Positions 1 to 5,824 of a stretch of DNA of 5,824 bases are shown piece after piece. The notes beneath the pieces are model-generated. The model worked only from the letters and a program-made list of their open reading frames with translations. It did no database searches and had not been told where the DNA came from. The position numbers were made by a program, and so were the translations under genes. The number at the start of each line of letters is the position of its first letter. Positions within the stretch are counted from its first letter, which is position 1. The DNA is from Chloroflexota bacterium (GTDB taxonomy: Bacteria > Chloroflexota > Anaerolineae > Anaerolineales > E44-bin32): assembly GCA_026390045.1 (NCBI GenBank), contig JAPLGR010000021.1, positions 1 through 5,824 of the forward strand. Direction: 5' to 3'.

Positions 1-1
1 G

Positions 2-223
2 GGAGCCCGCTTGTTCGTCCTTGGCGAGGCCGTCCCCGGGTTTGGCACTCAAGCCTTCTCCTTCCGCTCCGGCCTGAGCGAAGTAGCCCGGAGCGTCCTG
101 TACCTGCCACCACTTCAACTCCTCGCACTAGGGCGTGCGGCCGCCAAGGGACTCAACCCCGACAAGCCCAAGAACCTCTCGGCTGTGGTCTACTTGCGCG
201 ACGGACTGCCTGCTGCTGGTTGA
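2..223 (+). CDS. SIS-domain sugar-phosphate isomerase/deaminase-like protein, C-terminal end (5' truncated by window)
   Basis: Only the last 73 codons are in the window. The frame is open to the left edge, so the true start lies outside; the TTG at position 11 is an internal Leu codon. The visible part reads like the end of the second SIS domain of GlmS/AgaS-type proteins: a short strand with the motif LGEA, then YLPPLQLLALGRAAAKGL, then NPDKPKNLSAVVYL. The run P-LQLLA-x(n)-G-(L/D)-(N/D)-PD-P-NL-V is the usual C-terminal signature of this group. Family members isomerise or deaminate amino-sugar 6-phosphates in the cytoplasm; the exact substrate cannot be read from this fragment. The stop is 18 bp before the next gene on the same strand, which supports an operon with the propeller, PfkB and GatZ-like genes. 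No glutaminase domain can be judged because the N-terminus is missing. Confidence 0.75.
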   Translation, partial: GARLFVLGEAVPGFGTQAFSFRSGLSEVARSVLYLPPLQLLALGRAAAKGLNPDKPKNLSAVVYLRDGLPAAG

Positions 224-229
224 TGGGCT

Positions 230-235
230 GGAGGG
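230..235 (+). promoter_or_regulatory. Shine-Dalgarno site of the propeller glycosidase gene
   Basis: GGAGGG lies 6 nt before the ATG at 242, just after the stop codon of the SIS gene (221-223). It fixes the start at 242 and indicates translation of a separate cistron within the same transcript. Confidence 0.6.
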
Positions 236-241
236 CCGAGG

Positions 242-1204
242 ATGCTCTGGGAACGCCCCTTCGAGGGCCCGCTGCTCGTCCCCCAGCCTGGTACTCTGGC
301 GCCCCAATCGGTCACAACTCCAGAGATCATTCGGCACCAGCGGCGCCTGCGTATGTACGTAGGCGCGGTCAGCGACGAGCGGGAGCGGATCGTCGTCTTC
401 GACATCGATCCGGGCTGGTTGAGTGCAGGCCGAGCATTCCCGCTGCCCGAAAGTGCACAGATCGCCGTTGATGCCGGGCCGGAGCGCTTCGACCGCTCCC
501 ACGTCTTCGATCCGGCAGCCATCGAGGTGGACGGGCAGGTCTACCTGTACTACTCGGCGATCGCGCCTGAGGGCGACACGCTGGGTTTGGCCGTCTCGCC
601 TGACGGCATCCACTTCACCAAACGCAACGCTCCGGTGGAGCAGGGGCGGGCGCCGGGTGTGGTCCGGGGAGAGGGCGGCGGCTTCCACCTCATCTATGTC
701 CGCGCGGGGATCGATTCGGGATATGCGATCTTCTCCTCGGTCTCGGGCAATGGCATCGATTTCTCCCCGACCCGGAATGACCCGGTTCTCGACGTCGGTC
801 GCCCCGGAGAGTGGGATGGGTTTGAGGTCACGACGCCGAGACTCTTCGAGCGCGGCGGGGTCCACTACATGCTCTACGCCGGCGAGGGCGATCGGTCGCG
901 GAAGGACAAGCCGCGCGCGTTCGGCCTGGCCCGCTCGTTCGATCTCCTGACCTGGGAGCGGTATCCTGGGAATCCGGTCTTCCGAGTCGGCAAGCCGGGA
1001 GCGTGGGACGATGGCGCGATCTGGTTCGGAACCGTACTTCCCCTGAATGGCTTCCTCTATCTTCTGTACGAAGGCGGGAGTGAGAGGGACCTCGGTCGCC
1101 AGGATTCCGCGCGCACGCAAGTGGGCCTCGCGCGCGCGGACGCCGATACCTTCGACCGACAGATGGCAGCATGGCCGAGGAATGCTGGCCGGCCGATGCA
1201 GTAG
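242..1204 (+). CDS. Five-bladed beta-propeller glycosidase-like protein (GH43/GH130 type)
   Basis: This 320-aa protein has the repeating blade pattern of GH32/43/68/130-type five-bladed propellers. Edge-strand motifs recur at about residues 37-43 (RMYVGAV), 101-106 (YLYYSA), 148-155 (FHLIYVRA), 207-214 (VHYMLYAG) and 271-279 (FLYLLYEGG). Between them are the typical 'SxDGIxF' turns (119-125, 168-174) and 'NPVxxxGxPGxWD' segments (179-192, 244-257). Acidic residues in the expected central positions are D90 (VFDPAAI), D192/E195 (WDGFEVTTPRL) and D256/D257 (WDDGAIW). I cannot assign catalytic roles without an alignment. There is no signal peptide, so the protein is probably cytoplasmic. It would act on an imported oligosaccharide or glycoside, by hydrolysis or, if GH130-like, phosphorolysis. 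It sits between the SIS and PfkB genes, which supports a role in sugar catabolism. The family fold is fairly sure; the substrate is unknown. Confidence 0.8.
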   Translation: MLWERPFEGPLLVPQPGTLAPQSVTTPEIIRHQRRLRMYVGAVSDERERIVVFDIDPGWLSAGRAFPLPESAQIAVDAGPERFDRSHVFDPAAIEVDGQVYLYYSAIAPEGDTLGLAVSPDGIHFTKRNAPVEQGRAPGVVRGEGGGFHLIYVRAGIDSGYAIFSSVSGNGIDFSPTRNDPVLDVGRPGEWDGFEVTTPRLFERGGVHYMLYAGEGDRSRKDKPRAFGLARSFDLLTWERYPGNPVFRVGKPGAWDDGAIWFGTVLPLNGFLYLLYEGGSERDLGRQDSARTQVGLARADADTFDRQMAAWPRNAGRPMQ

Positions 1205-1282
1205 CCGTCTGCGCGGCAGGGGAGCCCGCACTTGAGGCATGTGCGTGATCTGGTCAACGGGAGTACTGTACGCATCCTTCTG

Positions 1283-1302
1283 CGCGGGGGACCGCTCCCG
1301 CG
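1283..1302 (+). other. GC-rich RNA hairpin just upstream of the PfkB start
   Basis: CGCGGGGG (1283-1290) pairs with CTCCCGCG (1295-1302) around the loop ACCG. The 8-bp stem contains one G-U pair. No U-run follows, so it is not a standard intrinsic terminator. It ends 7 nt before the first ATG of the kinase gene and abuts its weak GGTGGTGA ribosome-binding region. It could limit translation initiation or mark an mRNA processing or stabilising site. In such GC-rich DNA it could also be chance. Confidence 0.35.
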
Positions 1303-1309
1303 GTGGTGA

Positions 1310-2257
1310 ATGATGAGCGATTTCGATCTCCTCGTCGCCGGTGAGCTCAATCCGGATCTGATTCTTTCCGACCCCAACCTTGAGCCGCGCTTCGGACAGC
1401 ACGAGATCCTGGTCGAGTCGGCCGACCTGACGATCGGCTCCTCCTCGGCCATCTTCGCCTGCGGGGCAGCCCGCCTCGGGCTGCGCGTCGGCTTCGTCGG
1501 CGTCGTCGGCGATGACGAATTCGGGCGCTTCATGTGCCGCTCGCTTGGTGCCGCCGGTGTCGACGTGTCGGCCGTGGTTGTGGAGCCGGGCCAGCGCACT
1601 GGACTGAGTGTGATCCTCACGAGGGGGACCGACCGCGCCATTCTGACCCACGTTGGGGCAGTCGGCTCGCTGCGTGCCGAACAGGTTCCCGCGTCCCTGC
1701 TGCAGAAAGCCCGCCATTTGCATGTGGCGTCGTTCTTCCTGCAGAACGCGCTGCAGCCGGGCCTGGCCGATCTGTTCCGCGGCGCGCGGGGATTGGGGCT
1801 GACGACCTCCTTGGACACGAACTGGGATCCGCACGAGGCCTGGACCGGCCTGAAGGAGGTCCTGGCCGTGACGGACGTATTCCTGCCGAACGAGGCCGAG
1901 GCGCTGGCGATCACCGCTTGCGGGGATCTCGAGGCCGCGGTGCAGAACCTGAGTGACTGGATCCCGCGGGGCGCGGTGAAGCTGGGTGCGAAGGGGGCCC
2001 TGGCGTGGCGCGCGCAAGAGCGGGCACGCGCGGCGGCACTGCAGGTGCCTGCGGTCGACACCGTTGGGGCCGGGGATTCCTTTGACGCCGGGTTCGTGTT
2101 TGGTTTCCTGAGCGGCTGGACGCTCCAGCGCTCATTGGAGATGGCCGTCGCTTGCGGCAGTCTGTCGACGCGGGCAGCAGGGGGGACTGCGGCGCAGCCG
2201 ACGCTGGCCGAGGCGCTTCAACATCTGAATGAGGGCGGACATGGTCCCGCTGGCTGA
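1310..2257 (+). CDS. PfkB-family carbohydrate kinase
   Basis: This 315-aa protein has the ribokinase/PfkB fold and usual family length. It opens with [14 protein letters not shown] (6-19). Residues 43-72 are the first PfkB signature region, with [29 protein letters not shown] (191-198) and VKLGAKGA (223-230) follow. The second signature [13 protein letters not shown] is at 250-262, containing the anion hole GAGD and the likely catalytic base D256. It transfers phosphate from ATP to a sugar or sugar phosphate in the cytoplasm. The position usually reading GGxxxN is GSSSAI here (43-48), so the substrate cannot be transferred from ribokinase or fructokinase. A GatZ-like gene directly downstream suggests a ketohexose or ketose-phosphate substrate (inference). 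There are tandem ATG codons at 1310 and 1313; the weak GGTGGT before them suits the second slightly better. Its end overlaps the next gene by 17 bp, suggesting translational coupling. Confidence 0.9.
   Translation: MMSDFDLLVAGELNPDLILSDPNLEPRFGQHEILVESADLTIGSSSAIFACGAARLGLRVGFVGVVGDDEFGRFMCRSLGAAGVDVSAVVVEPGQRTGLSVILTRGTDRAILTHVGAVGSLRAEQVPASLLQKARHLHVASFFLQNALQPGLADLFRGARGLGLTTSLDTNWDPHEAWTGLKEVLAVTDVFLPNEAEALAITACGDLEAAVQNLSDWIPRGAVKLGAKGALAWRAQERARAAALQVPAVDTVGAGDSFDAGFVFGFLSGWTLQRSLEMAVACGSLSTRAAGGTAAQPTLAEALQHLNEGGHGPAG
2231..2235 (+). promoter_or_regulatory. Shine-Dalgarno site deciding the GatZ-like start
   Basis: GAGGG lies inside the end of the kinase gene, 5 nt before the ATG at 2241. 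The alternative in-frame ATG at 2229 lacks a comparable site at a suitable distance. This favours 2241 as the start and a 17-bp overlap with the kinase gene. Confidence 0.5.
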
Positions 2258-3464
2258 AGTTGTCCGCCGGCTAATCCGCCTTCGACAGCAGGGGAAGCGC
2301 ATCACGCTGCTGGCGGTCTGCCCCAATTCCGATGCGGTGCTCGAGGCGGCGGTCAAGGTCGCGGCGGCCAATGAGATGCCGATGCTCTTCGCGGCCACCC
2401 TCAACCAGGTGGATCGGGATGGCGGCTACACCGGCTGGACGCCGACGGAATTCGTCGCCCGCATGCGTGAGCTGGCGGTTGCCTACAGCTGCACCGCACC
2501 GCTGTACCCGTGTCTGGATCATGGAGGTCCATGGCTGAAGGATTCCCACTCGCGGGATCGGCTCTCCCTGGAGGAGACGATGACCGAGGTCAGGGAATCC
2601 CTGGGGGCGTGCCTGCAGGCCGGGTATGCGCTCCTGCACATCGATCCGACCGTCGATCGGACGCTCCCGACAGGGCAGACTCCGCCCATCGAGTTGGTCG
2701 TGCAGCGGACCATCGATCTGATCGCGCACAGCGAGAGACAGCGGGAGCGGTGGAAGCTGCCCGCGATCAGTTACGAAGTGGGGACCGAAGAGGTGCACGG
2801 AGGATTGGCTGACCTGCAGACGTTTGACCACTTTCTGCAGCTGCTCCGCGACGGACTGGAGCGGTTGAAGCTGCAGACGGCGTGGCCATGCTTCATCGTT
2901 GGCAAGGTCGGCACCGATCTGCACACCACAACCTTCGATGGTCAAGTCGCCGGTAGGCTGTTGGATCGCGTCGCCCCGCTCGGCTCGCTGATCAAGGGGC
3001 ACTACACCGACTGGGTGGCCAACCCCGCTGAGTACCCGGCCTCCGGGATGGGGGCGGCCAACGTCGGGCCGGAGTTCACGGCGGCCGAACTGGATGCCCT
3101 GCGAGACCTTTGCCGGAGCGAGACACGGAGCGGGGGAGCGGCCTCCGGTTTCGAGACGGCACTCGAGGGCGCCGTGATCGAGTCGGGGCGCTGGAGGAAG
3201 TGGCTACGGGCCGATGAGGTTGGGCGAGAATTCGTCGAGCTCGAGCCGGCTCGGCGGGAGTGGCTGGTCTCCACCGGGGCCCGATACGTGTGGACGGAGG
3301 CTGGCGTTGTGGAGGCACGGCGCAGGCTGTATGCCAATCTACGGAATGCGCTGGCGGACCCGCATGCCATCGTAGTCGACCGGATCGCTGCTGTGATCCA
3401 GAAGTACGTCGATGCATTCGGCCTGCGCGGCTCGATTGGGCCGCTGGGTCTGAGCGAGGGCTGA
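2241..3464 (+). CDS. GatZ/KbaZ-like protein (class II tagatose-bisphosphate aldolase non-catalytic subunit family; possible ketose-phosphate epimerase)
   Basis: The 407-aa product is close to the length of E. coli GatZ/KbaZ (about 420-426 aa). From the 2241 start, family landmarks appear in order: [14 protein letters not shown] (55-68), LDHGGPW (92-98, matching GGDHLGP), HIDPTVD (133-139, matching HLDASM), [11 protein letters not shown] (178-188, matching YVIGTEVPVPGG), KGHYTDW (252-258, matching EAHSTDY) and [14 protein letters not shown] (274-287, matching KVGPALTFALREAI). The order and spacing fit, but several motifs differ, so it is a divergent branch. In enterobacteria this family supports the aldolase KbaY/GatY; an Agrobacterium GatZ relative is reported to be a tagatose-6-phosphate 4-epimerase. 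No KbaY/GatY gene is in the window, so an independent enzyme role is possible. It overlaps the PfkB gene by 17 bp and ends the plus-strand operon. An ATG at 2229 would add four residues. Confidence 0.8.
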   Translation: MVPLAEVVRRLIRLRQQGKRITLLAVCPNSDAVLEAAVKVAAANEMPMLFAATLNQVDRDGGYTGWTPTEFVARMRELAVAYSCTAPLYPCLDHGGPWLKDSHSRDRLSLEETMTEVRESLGACLQAGYALLHIDPTVDRTLPTGQTPPIELVVQRTIDLIAHSERQRERWKLPAISYEVGTEEVHGGLADLQTFDHFLQLLRDGLERLKLQTAWPCFIVGKVGTDLHTTTFDGQVAGRLLDRVAPLGSLIKGHYTDWVANPAEYPASGMGAANVGPEFTAAELDALRDLCRSETRSGGAASGFETALEGAVIESGRWRKWLRADEVGREFVELEPARREWLVSTGARYVWTEAGVVEARRRLYANLRNALADPHAIVVDRIAAVIQKYVDAFGLRGSIGPLGLSEG

Positions 3465-3513
3465 GGGAGCTTCGTCAGTGCACCAGCGCGCAAGCGCCCC
3501 CGGCGCCCGCGGT
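3465..3513. other. Convergent intergenic gap without a clear terminator
   Basis: This 49-bp gap separates the ends of the two converging gene groups. A GCGC-GCAA-GCGC hairpin (3486-3497) has only a 4-bp stem and no flanking U-run on either strand. I see no strong bidirectional terminator here; termination may be Rho-dependent or read-through may occur. Confidence 0.5.
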
Positions 3514-3723
3514 TCACGTCAAGAGGCCGAAGGCTCCCGCTAGGCCAAGGGCGGCGAGGAAGATCCCCAGCAGAGCGTAGACAACGCGCGCGCCGTTCCT
3601 GCCGAGCACTCGGACGAACAGCCTCGCACGGTAGTGCGTCATGAACCAGTCCCAGTTGAAGACTGCCCCAGCGAAGGAGAACAGGCCGGCGAGCACGAAG
3701 AAGATTGAAACCCAGAGTGGCAT
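3514..3723 (-). CDS. Small two-helix membrane protein, immunity 17 (Imm17)-like
   Basis: This 69-aa protein has two hydrophobic segments, at about residues 4-22 (WVSIFFVLAGLFSFAGAVF) and 47-68 (RVVYALLGIFLAALGLAGAF). They flank a polar loop, WDWFMTHYRARLFVRVLGRNGAR (24-46). The loop pattern W-F-x(4)-(R/K)-A-R-x(2)-V-x(5)-G-(A)-R followed by Y-x-L-L-G resembles the Imm17 family of small inner-membrane proteins. That name comes from association with polymorphic toxins, but no toxin gene is adjacent here. The start ATG has a good Shine-Dalgarno (GAGGAAGG, plus-strand 3728-3735). It begins 23 bp after the alcohol dehydrogenase stop and is likely co-transcribed with it. The family call rests on remembered pattern and is moderate; the membrane topology is clearer. 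Its role here is unknown. Confidence 0.65.
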   Translation of the reverse strand: MPLWVSIFFVLAGLFSFAGAVFNWDWFMTHYRARLFVRVLGRNGARVVYALLGIFLAALGLAGAFGLLT

Positions 3724-3746
3724 GATGCCTTCCTCTATCCACTCGC

Positions 3747-4757
3747 CTAGTTGACCAGCACGATCCGATACCGTGCCTTGTTCTCTCGGACCCTCTGGAG
3801 CGCCTCGTTCACCTTCGTCATGGGCATCTGTTCGACCTGGGGTGCGATCTCATGGTCATGCGCGAAGGTGAGCATCTCCCGCATGGTGGCCCGGTTGCCC
3901 AGAAAGGAACCGGTGATCGAGAGCTCGTGCACCACAAGGTCGGTGGAATTGAGCGACACATCCGGGAAGCCGAGCAGGATCAGCTTGCCTCGCTTCTTCA
4001 GAGTCATCAGCAATGCTTCCCAGCCCACGCCGCCGCTTGACGTGCACATCAGCATGTCGAAGGCATAGTCAATCTCTCGCAGGGCGGCCAGGTCGTTCGA
4101 ATCGATGAAGCGATCTGCGCCGAAGGCCAGCGCATCCTCCTTCTTCTTCGGAGAGGAGGAGATCGCCGTGACCTCGCAGCCAAGGGCGTGCGCGAACTGG
4201 ATTGCCAGATGTCCCAATCCCCCGACTCCGACCACGCCGACCTTGAGCGCGGGCCCTGCGGCATGAGCCCGCAGTGGAGAGTAGACGGTGACGCCGGCGC
4301 ACATTAGGACGGCGGCGATCTGGGGAGGCATGGCTGATGGCAGTGGGTAGACGAAGCGATGATCCGCGAGGACGGACGTCGAGAAGCCGCCGTACGGCAC
4401 CCAAGTGCCTGAGGGGACGATGTCCATGCAAAGCTGTTCTTCGCCCTTCAGACACCATTCGCATGTCCCGCAGGATCGGCCCAGCCAGCCGATGCCGACT
4501 CGGTCGCCCTCCTTCAGGCCGGAGACTGCGGGCCCCGATTCGGACACGTGCCCAACGATCTCGTGGCCGGGCACGAAGGGGTATTTCACGACTCCATAGT
4601 AGTTGTCGATGGCGTGGAGGTCGGTGTGGCACACGCCGCAGTGGGTGACGGAGACGCGGACATCATGCTCGCCCAGATCTGGCGGCGCATACTCGAAAGG
4701 CTCAAGTGGCTGTCCAACGGCTCTCGCTGCGTACCCCAAGACTTTCGCCGCACACAT
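3747..4757 (-). CDS. Zinc-dependent NAD(P) alcohol dehydrogenase (YahK/CAD-like MDR family)
   Basis: This 336-aa medium-chain dehydrogenase has a complete set of motifs. Numbered from the ATG at 4757, the catalytic zinc site is C40 with CGVCHTD (40-46), GHEIVG (65-70) and C153. The structural zinc lobe has four Cys at 96, 99, 102 and 110 (CGTCEWC...C). The Rossmann glycine motif GVGGLGH is at 177-183. After the second strand the sequence AISSSPKKKEDA (198-209) has Ser and Lys rather than Asp, pointing to NADP(H) preference. Such enzymes reduce aldehydes or oxidise primary alcohols in the cytoplasm. The Shine-Dalgarno GGGAGGT (plus-strand 4765-4771) is 7 nt from the ATG but only 4 nt from an in-frame GTG at 4760, so the ATG is preferred. 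It begins 18 bp after the MBL-fold gene and is probably in its operon. The natural substrate is unknown. Confidence 0.92.
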   Translation of the reverse strand: MCAAKVLGYAARAVGQPLEPFEYAPPDLGEHDVRVSVTHCGVCHTDLHAIDNYYGVVKYPFVPGHEIVGHVSESGPAVSGLKEGDRVGIGWLGRSCGTCEWCLKGEEQLCMDIVPSGTWVPYGGFSTSVLADHRFVYPLPSAMPPQIAAVLMCAGVTVYSPLRAHAAGPALKVGVVGVGGLGHLAIQFAHALGCEVTAISSSPKKKEDALAFGADRFIDSNDLAALREIDYAFDMLMCTSSGGVGWEALLMTLKKRGKLILLGFPDVSLNSTDLVVHELSITGSFLGNRATMREMLTFAHDHEIAPQVEQMPMTKVNEALQRVRENKARYRIVLVN

Positions 4758-4764
4758 CACGCGT

Positions 4765-4771
4765 ACCTCCC
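4765..4771 (-). promoter_or_regulatory. Shine-Dalgarno site of the alcohol dehydrogenase gene
   Basis: On the minus strand it reads GGGAGGT, the strongest ribosome-binding site in the window. It lies in the short gap after the MBL-fold stop codon and 7 nt before the ATG at 4757. It favours that ATG over the GTG at 4760. Confidence 0.65.
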
Positions 4772-4775
4772 TTGC

Positions 4776-5741
4776 TCACCCGGCTCCTGTATCAGGGCCT
4801 GAGTGCTTGCACAGGGAACGAATGTTCGCCTCGTAGAACTGGGGCATCTGCCAGTGAGCGAACCTCTGGGCGATCTTGAGTTGTGCGAACCCGTCTTCGG
4901 AGACGTTCCCACTGTCCACCAGCGCGTGCGCAGTCTCCGCGCAATGCTCCACATAGTCGATCAGCAGACTGAGATCGTCGGCCGTTCCCACTGGTCCGTG
5001 ACCCGGAACGTAGCTCGTTGCGTGCAGTTGCTGCAGGCTCCTCAGAGCCTTCAGAAGCTGTTGCGGATCGCCATCTCCAAGGTAGGGGTGGCAGCCGACA
5101 AACAGCAGGTCGCCGGCAAAGACGATCCCCGATGCGGGGAGATGAAGGACCGTGTCGTGTTCTGTGTGTGCACCGTCAAAGGCGATCAGCTCGGCGGTAT
5201 GTCTGGTGCCATGGATCTCCAGGTGATCCTCGTAGGTAATGTCCGGCATGCACACGGCCAGATGCGGCAGGGCCTCTACGAGGCCCTCATAGTAGCCAAT
5301 CCACATCCGCAGCTGCGCCTGTTGCTCTTCGCTGGATGTTCCGTATTGAGCGCGGAGGGCTTCAAGGCGCTGGGCGGAATTCGAGGAGTACCACGCGAAC
5401 TCGTCCGCTCCGGCTGTGGTGATGAGCGTGCGGGTCCGACGACTGGCCAGGATCAGTGCATCTGGTGCGAAGGCTTGGTTGCCCCAGATATGATCATTGT
5501 GATAGTGGCTGTTGACGACGATGCAGGATGTGGGTCCGATCATGTCCTTGATCGCGTAGCGGAGATCTGCGGCGGCTTGGGGCGTCAGAAAGGTGTCAAA
5601 GACCACAGTGCGTCCCCCGAGATCGATGATGCCCGAGTTGCAGATTGCCGCTCCGCCATCTGTGGCGAGGGCGGCAAAGACGCCTTCGGCTAGAGGAACA
5701 AGTCGAAAGTGTCGGGACTCTGCAGGGGAAGTTTCGCTCAC
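4776..5741 (-). CDS. MBL-fold metallo-hydrolase
   Basis: This 321-aa metallo-beta-lactamase-fold protein has all the usual metal ligands. Numbered from the GTG at 5741, they are H79, H81, D83 and H84 in SHYHNDH (78-84), H192 in GAHTEHD, D211 in FAGDLLF, and H248 in PGHG. The N-terminus (FRLVPLAEGVFAAL, then NSGIIDLGGRTVVFDTF) is the normal opening of the fold. Residues about 95-175 form a largely helical insert between the metal motifs, and HPYLGDGD follows the bridging Asp. It is a soluble hydrolase; its substrate (ester, thioester, lactone or other) cannot be deduced. The GTG start has GGAGAAG upstream (plus-strand 5746-5752) and fits the fold's N-terminus. An in-frame TTG at 5780 would add 13 residues, and the frame stays open to the window edge. 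It is the first complete gene of the minus-strand group, followed by the alcohol dehydrogenase. Confidence 0.88.
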   Translation of the reverse strand: MSETSPAESRHFRLVPLAEGVFAALATDGGAAICNSGIIDLGGRTVVFDTFLTPQAAADLRYAIKDMIGPTSCIVVNSHYHNDHIWGNQAFAPDALILASRRTRTLITTAGADEFAWYSSNSAQRLEALRAQYGTSSEEQQAQLRMWIGYYEGLVEALPHLAVCMPDITYEDHLEIHGTRHTAELIAFDGAHTEHDTVLHLPASGIVFAGDLLFVGCHPYLGDGDPQQLLKALRSLQQLHATSYVPGHGPVGTADDLSLLIDYVEHCAETAHALVDSGNVSEDGFAQLKIAQRFAHWQMPQFYEANIRSLCKHSGPDTGAG

Positions 5742-5745
5742 CTGG

Positions 5746-5752
5746 CTTCTCC
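5746..5752 (-). promoter_or_regulatory. Shine-Dalgarno site supporting the GTG start of the MBL-fold gene
   Basis: GGAGAAG on the minus strand lies 4 nt (6 nt counting from GGAGA) before the GTG at 5741. Upstream in-frame candidates such as the TTG at 5780 have no clear site as well placed, so this supports the shorter protein. Confidence 0.45.
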
Positions 5753-5824
5753 ACTTGTGCGCCCCAAAGCGGCGCGGCAATTCATGAACGGATCCCTGCC
5801 AGGCCTCAACAGCCCCCTGAGGAG

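Noticed and set aside
1205..1309. Possible missed small gene or promoter in the gap before the kinase
   Set aside because: No open frame with a ribosome site and no recognisable -35/-10 pair; only the hairpin at 1283-1302 stands out.
128..2017. A 629-codon open frame on the minus strand
   Set aside because: It lies antisense to the SIS, propeller and PfkB genes, which have clear family motifs. Its translation is Arg/Pro-rich, has no recognisable domain and is typical of a GC-driven shadow frame.
1057..2061. A 334-codon minus-strand open frame
   Set aside because: Antisense to the propeller end and the kinase; low-complexity Arg/Ser/Pro/Ala translation with no domain.
3486..3497. GCGC-GCAA-GCGC hairpin as a terminator between the convergent groups
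   Set aside because: The stem is only 4 bp and no U-run follows on either strand; GCGC is common in this DNA.
3002..3742. A 246-codon minus-strand open frame
   Set aside because: It runs antisense through the GatZ-like gene and over the Imm17-like gene in another frame. No motif is visible, and the Imm17-like frame has the better start, ribosome site and hydrophobic pattern.
4803..5693. A 296-codon plus-strand open frame
   Set aside because: Antisense to the MBL-fold gene, whose metal-binding motifs are all intact on the minus strand.

Overview
The window is GC-rich bacterial DNA, densely packed with genes and with no RNA gene, insertion sequence, CRISPR array or long repeat that I can see. 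It holds two gene groups that face each other. I cannot name the organism. The GC-rich codon use and the combination of families (SIS sugar-phosphate protein, PfkB kinase, GatZ/KbaZ-like protein, MBL-fold hydrolase) would suit a Chloroflexota-like or other high-GC environmental bacterium, but that is a guess.

Left half, plus strand (1-3464): this looks like a sugar-catabolic operon entered part-way. It begins with the C-terminal end of a SIS-domain sugar-phosphate isomerase/deaminase-like protein (to 223). Next comes a soluble five-bladed beta-propeller protein of the GH43/GH130 glycosidase type (242-1204), then a PfkB-family carbohydrate kinase (1310-2257), then a divergent member of the GatZ/KbaZ family (2241-3464), whose start overlaps the end of the kinase gene. 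Together these suggest release of a sugar from a glycoside, handling of a (possibly amino) sugar phosphate, phosphorylation, and processing by a tagatose-phosphate-type enzyme. This resembles the aga/kba and gat pathways. The catalytic aldolase subunit (KbaY/GatY) and any transporter are not in the window. An 8-bp GC-rich hairpin sits just before the kinase start.

Middle (3465-3513): a 49-bp convergent gap with no convincing terminator.

Right half, minus strand (5741 down to 3514): three tightly spaced genes read MBL-fold metallo-hydrolase, then zinc-dependent alcohol dehydrogenase (probably NADP(H)-dependent), then a 69-aa two-helix membrane protein resembling the immunity 17 (Imm17) family. 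Gaps of about 20 bp with Shine-Dalgarno sites suggest co-transcription. No toxin gene lies beside the Imm17-like gene. The upstream end of this group lies at or beyond the right edge of the window.

I found no convincing evidence of a wholly new system. The most interesting points are the divergent GatZ-like protein paired with PfkB, SIS and propeller genes, and the orphan Imm17-like gene.
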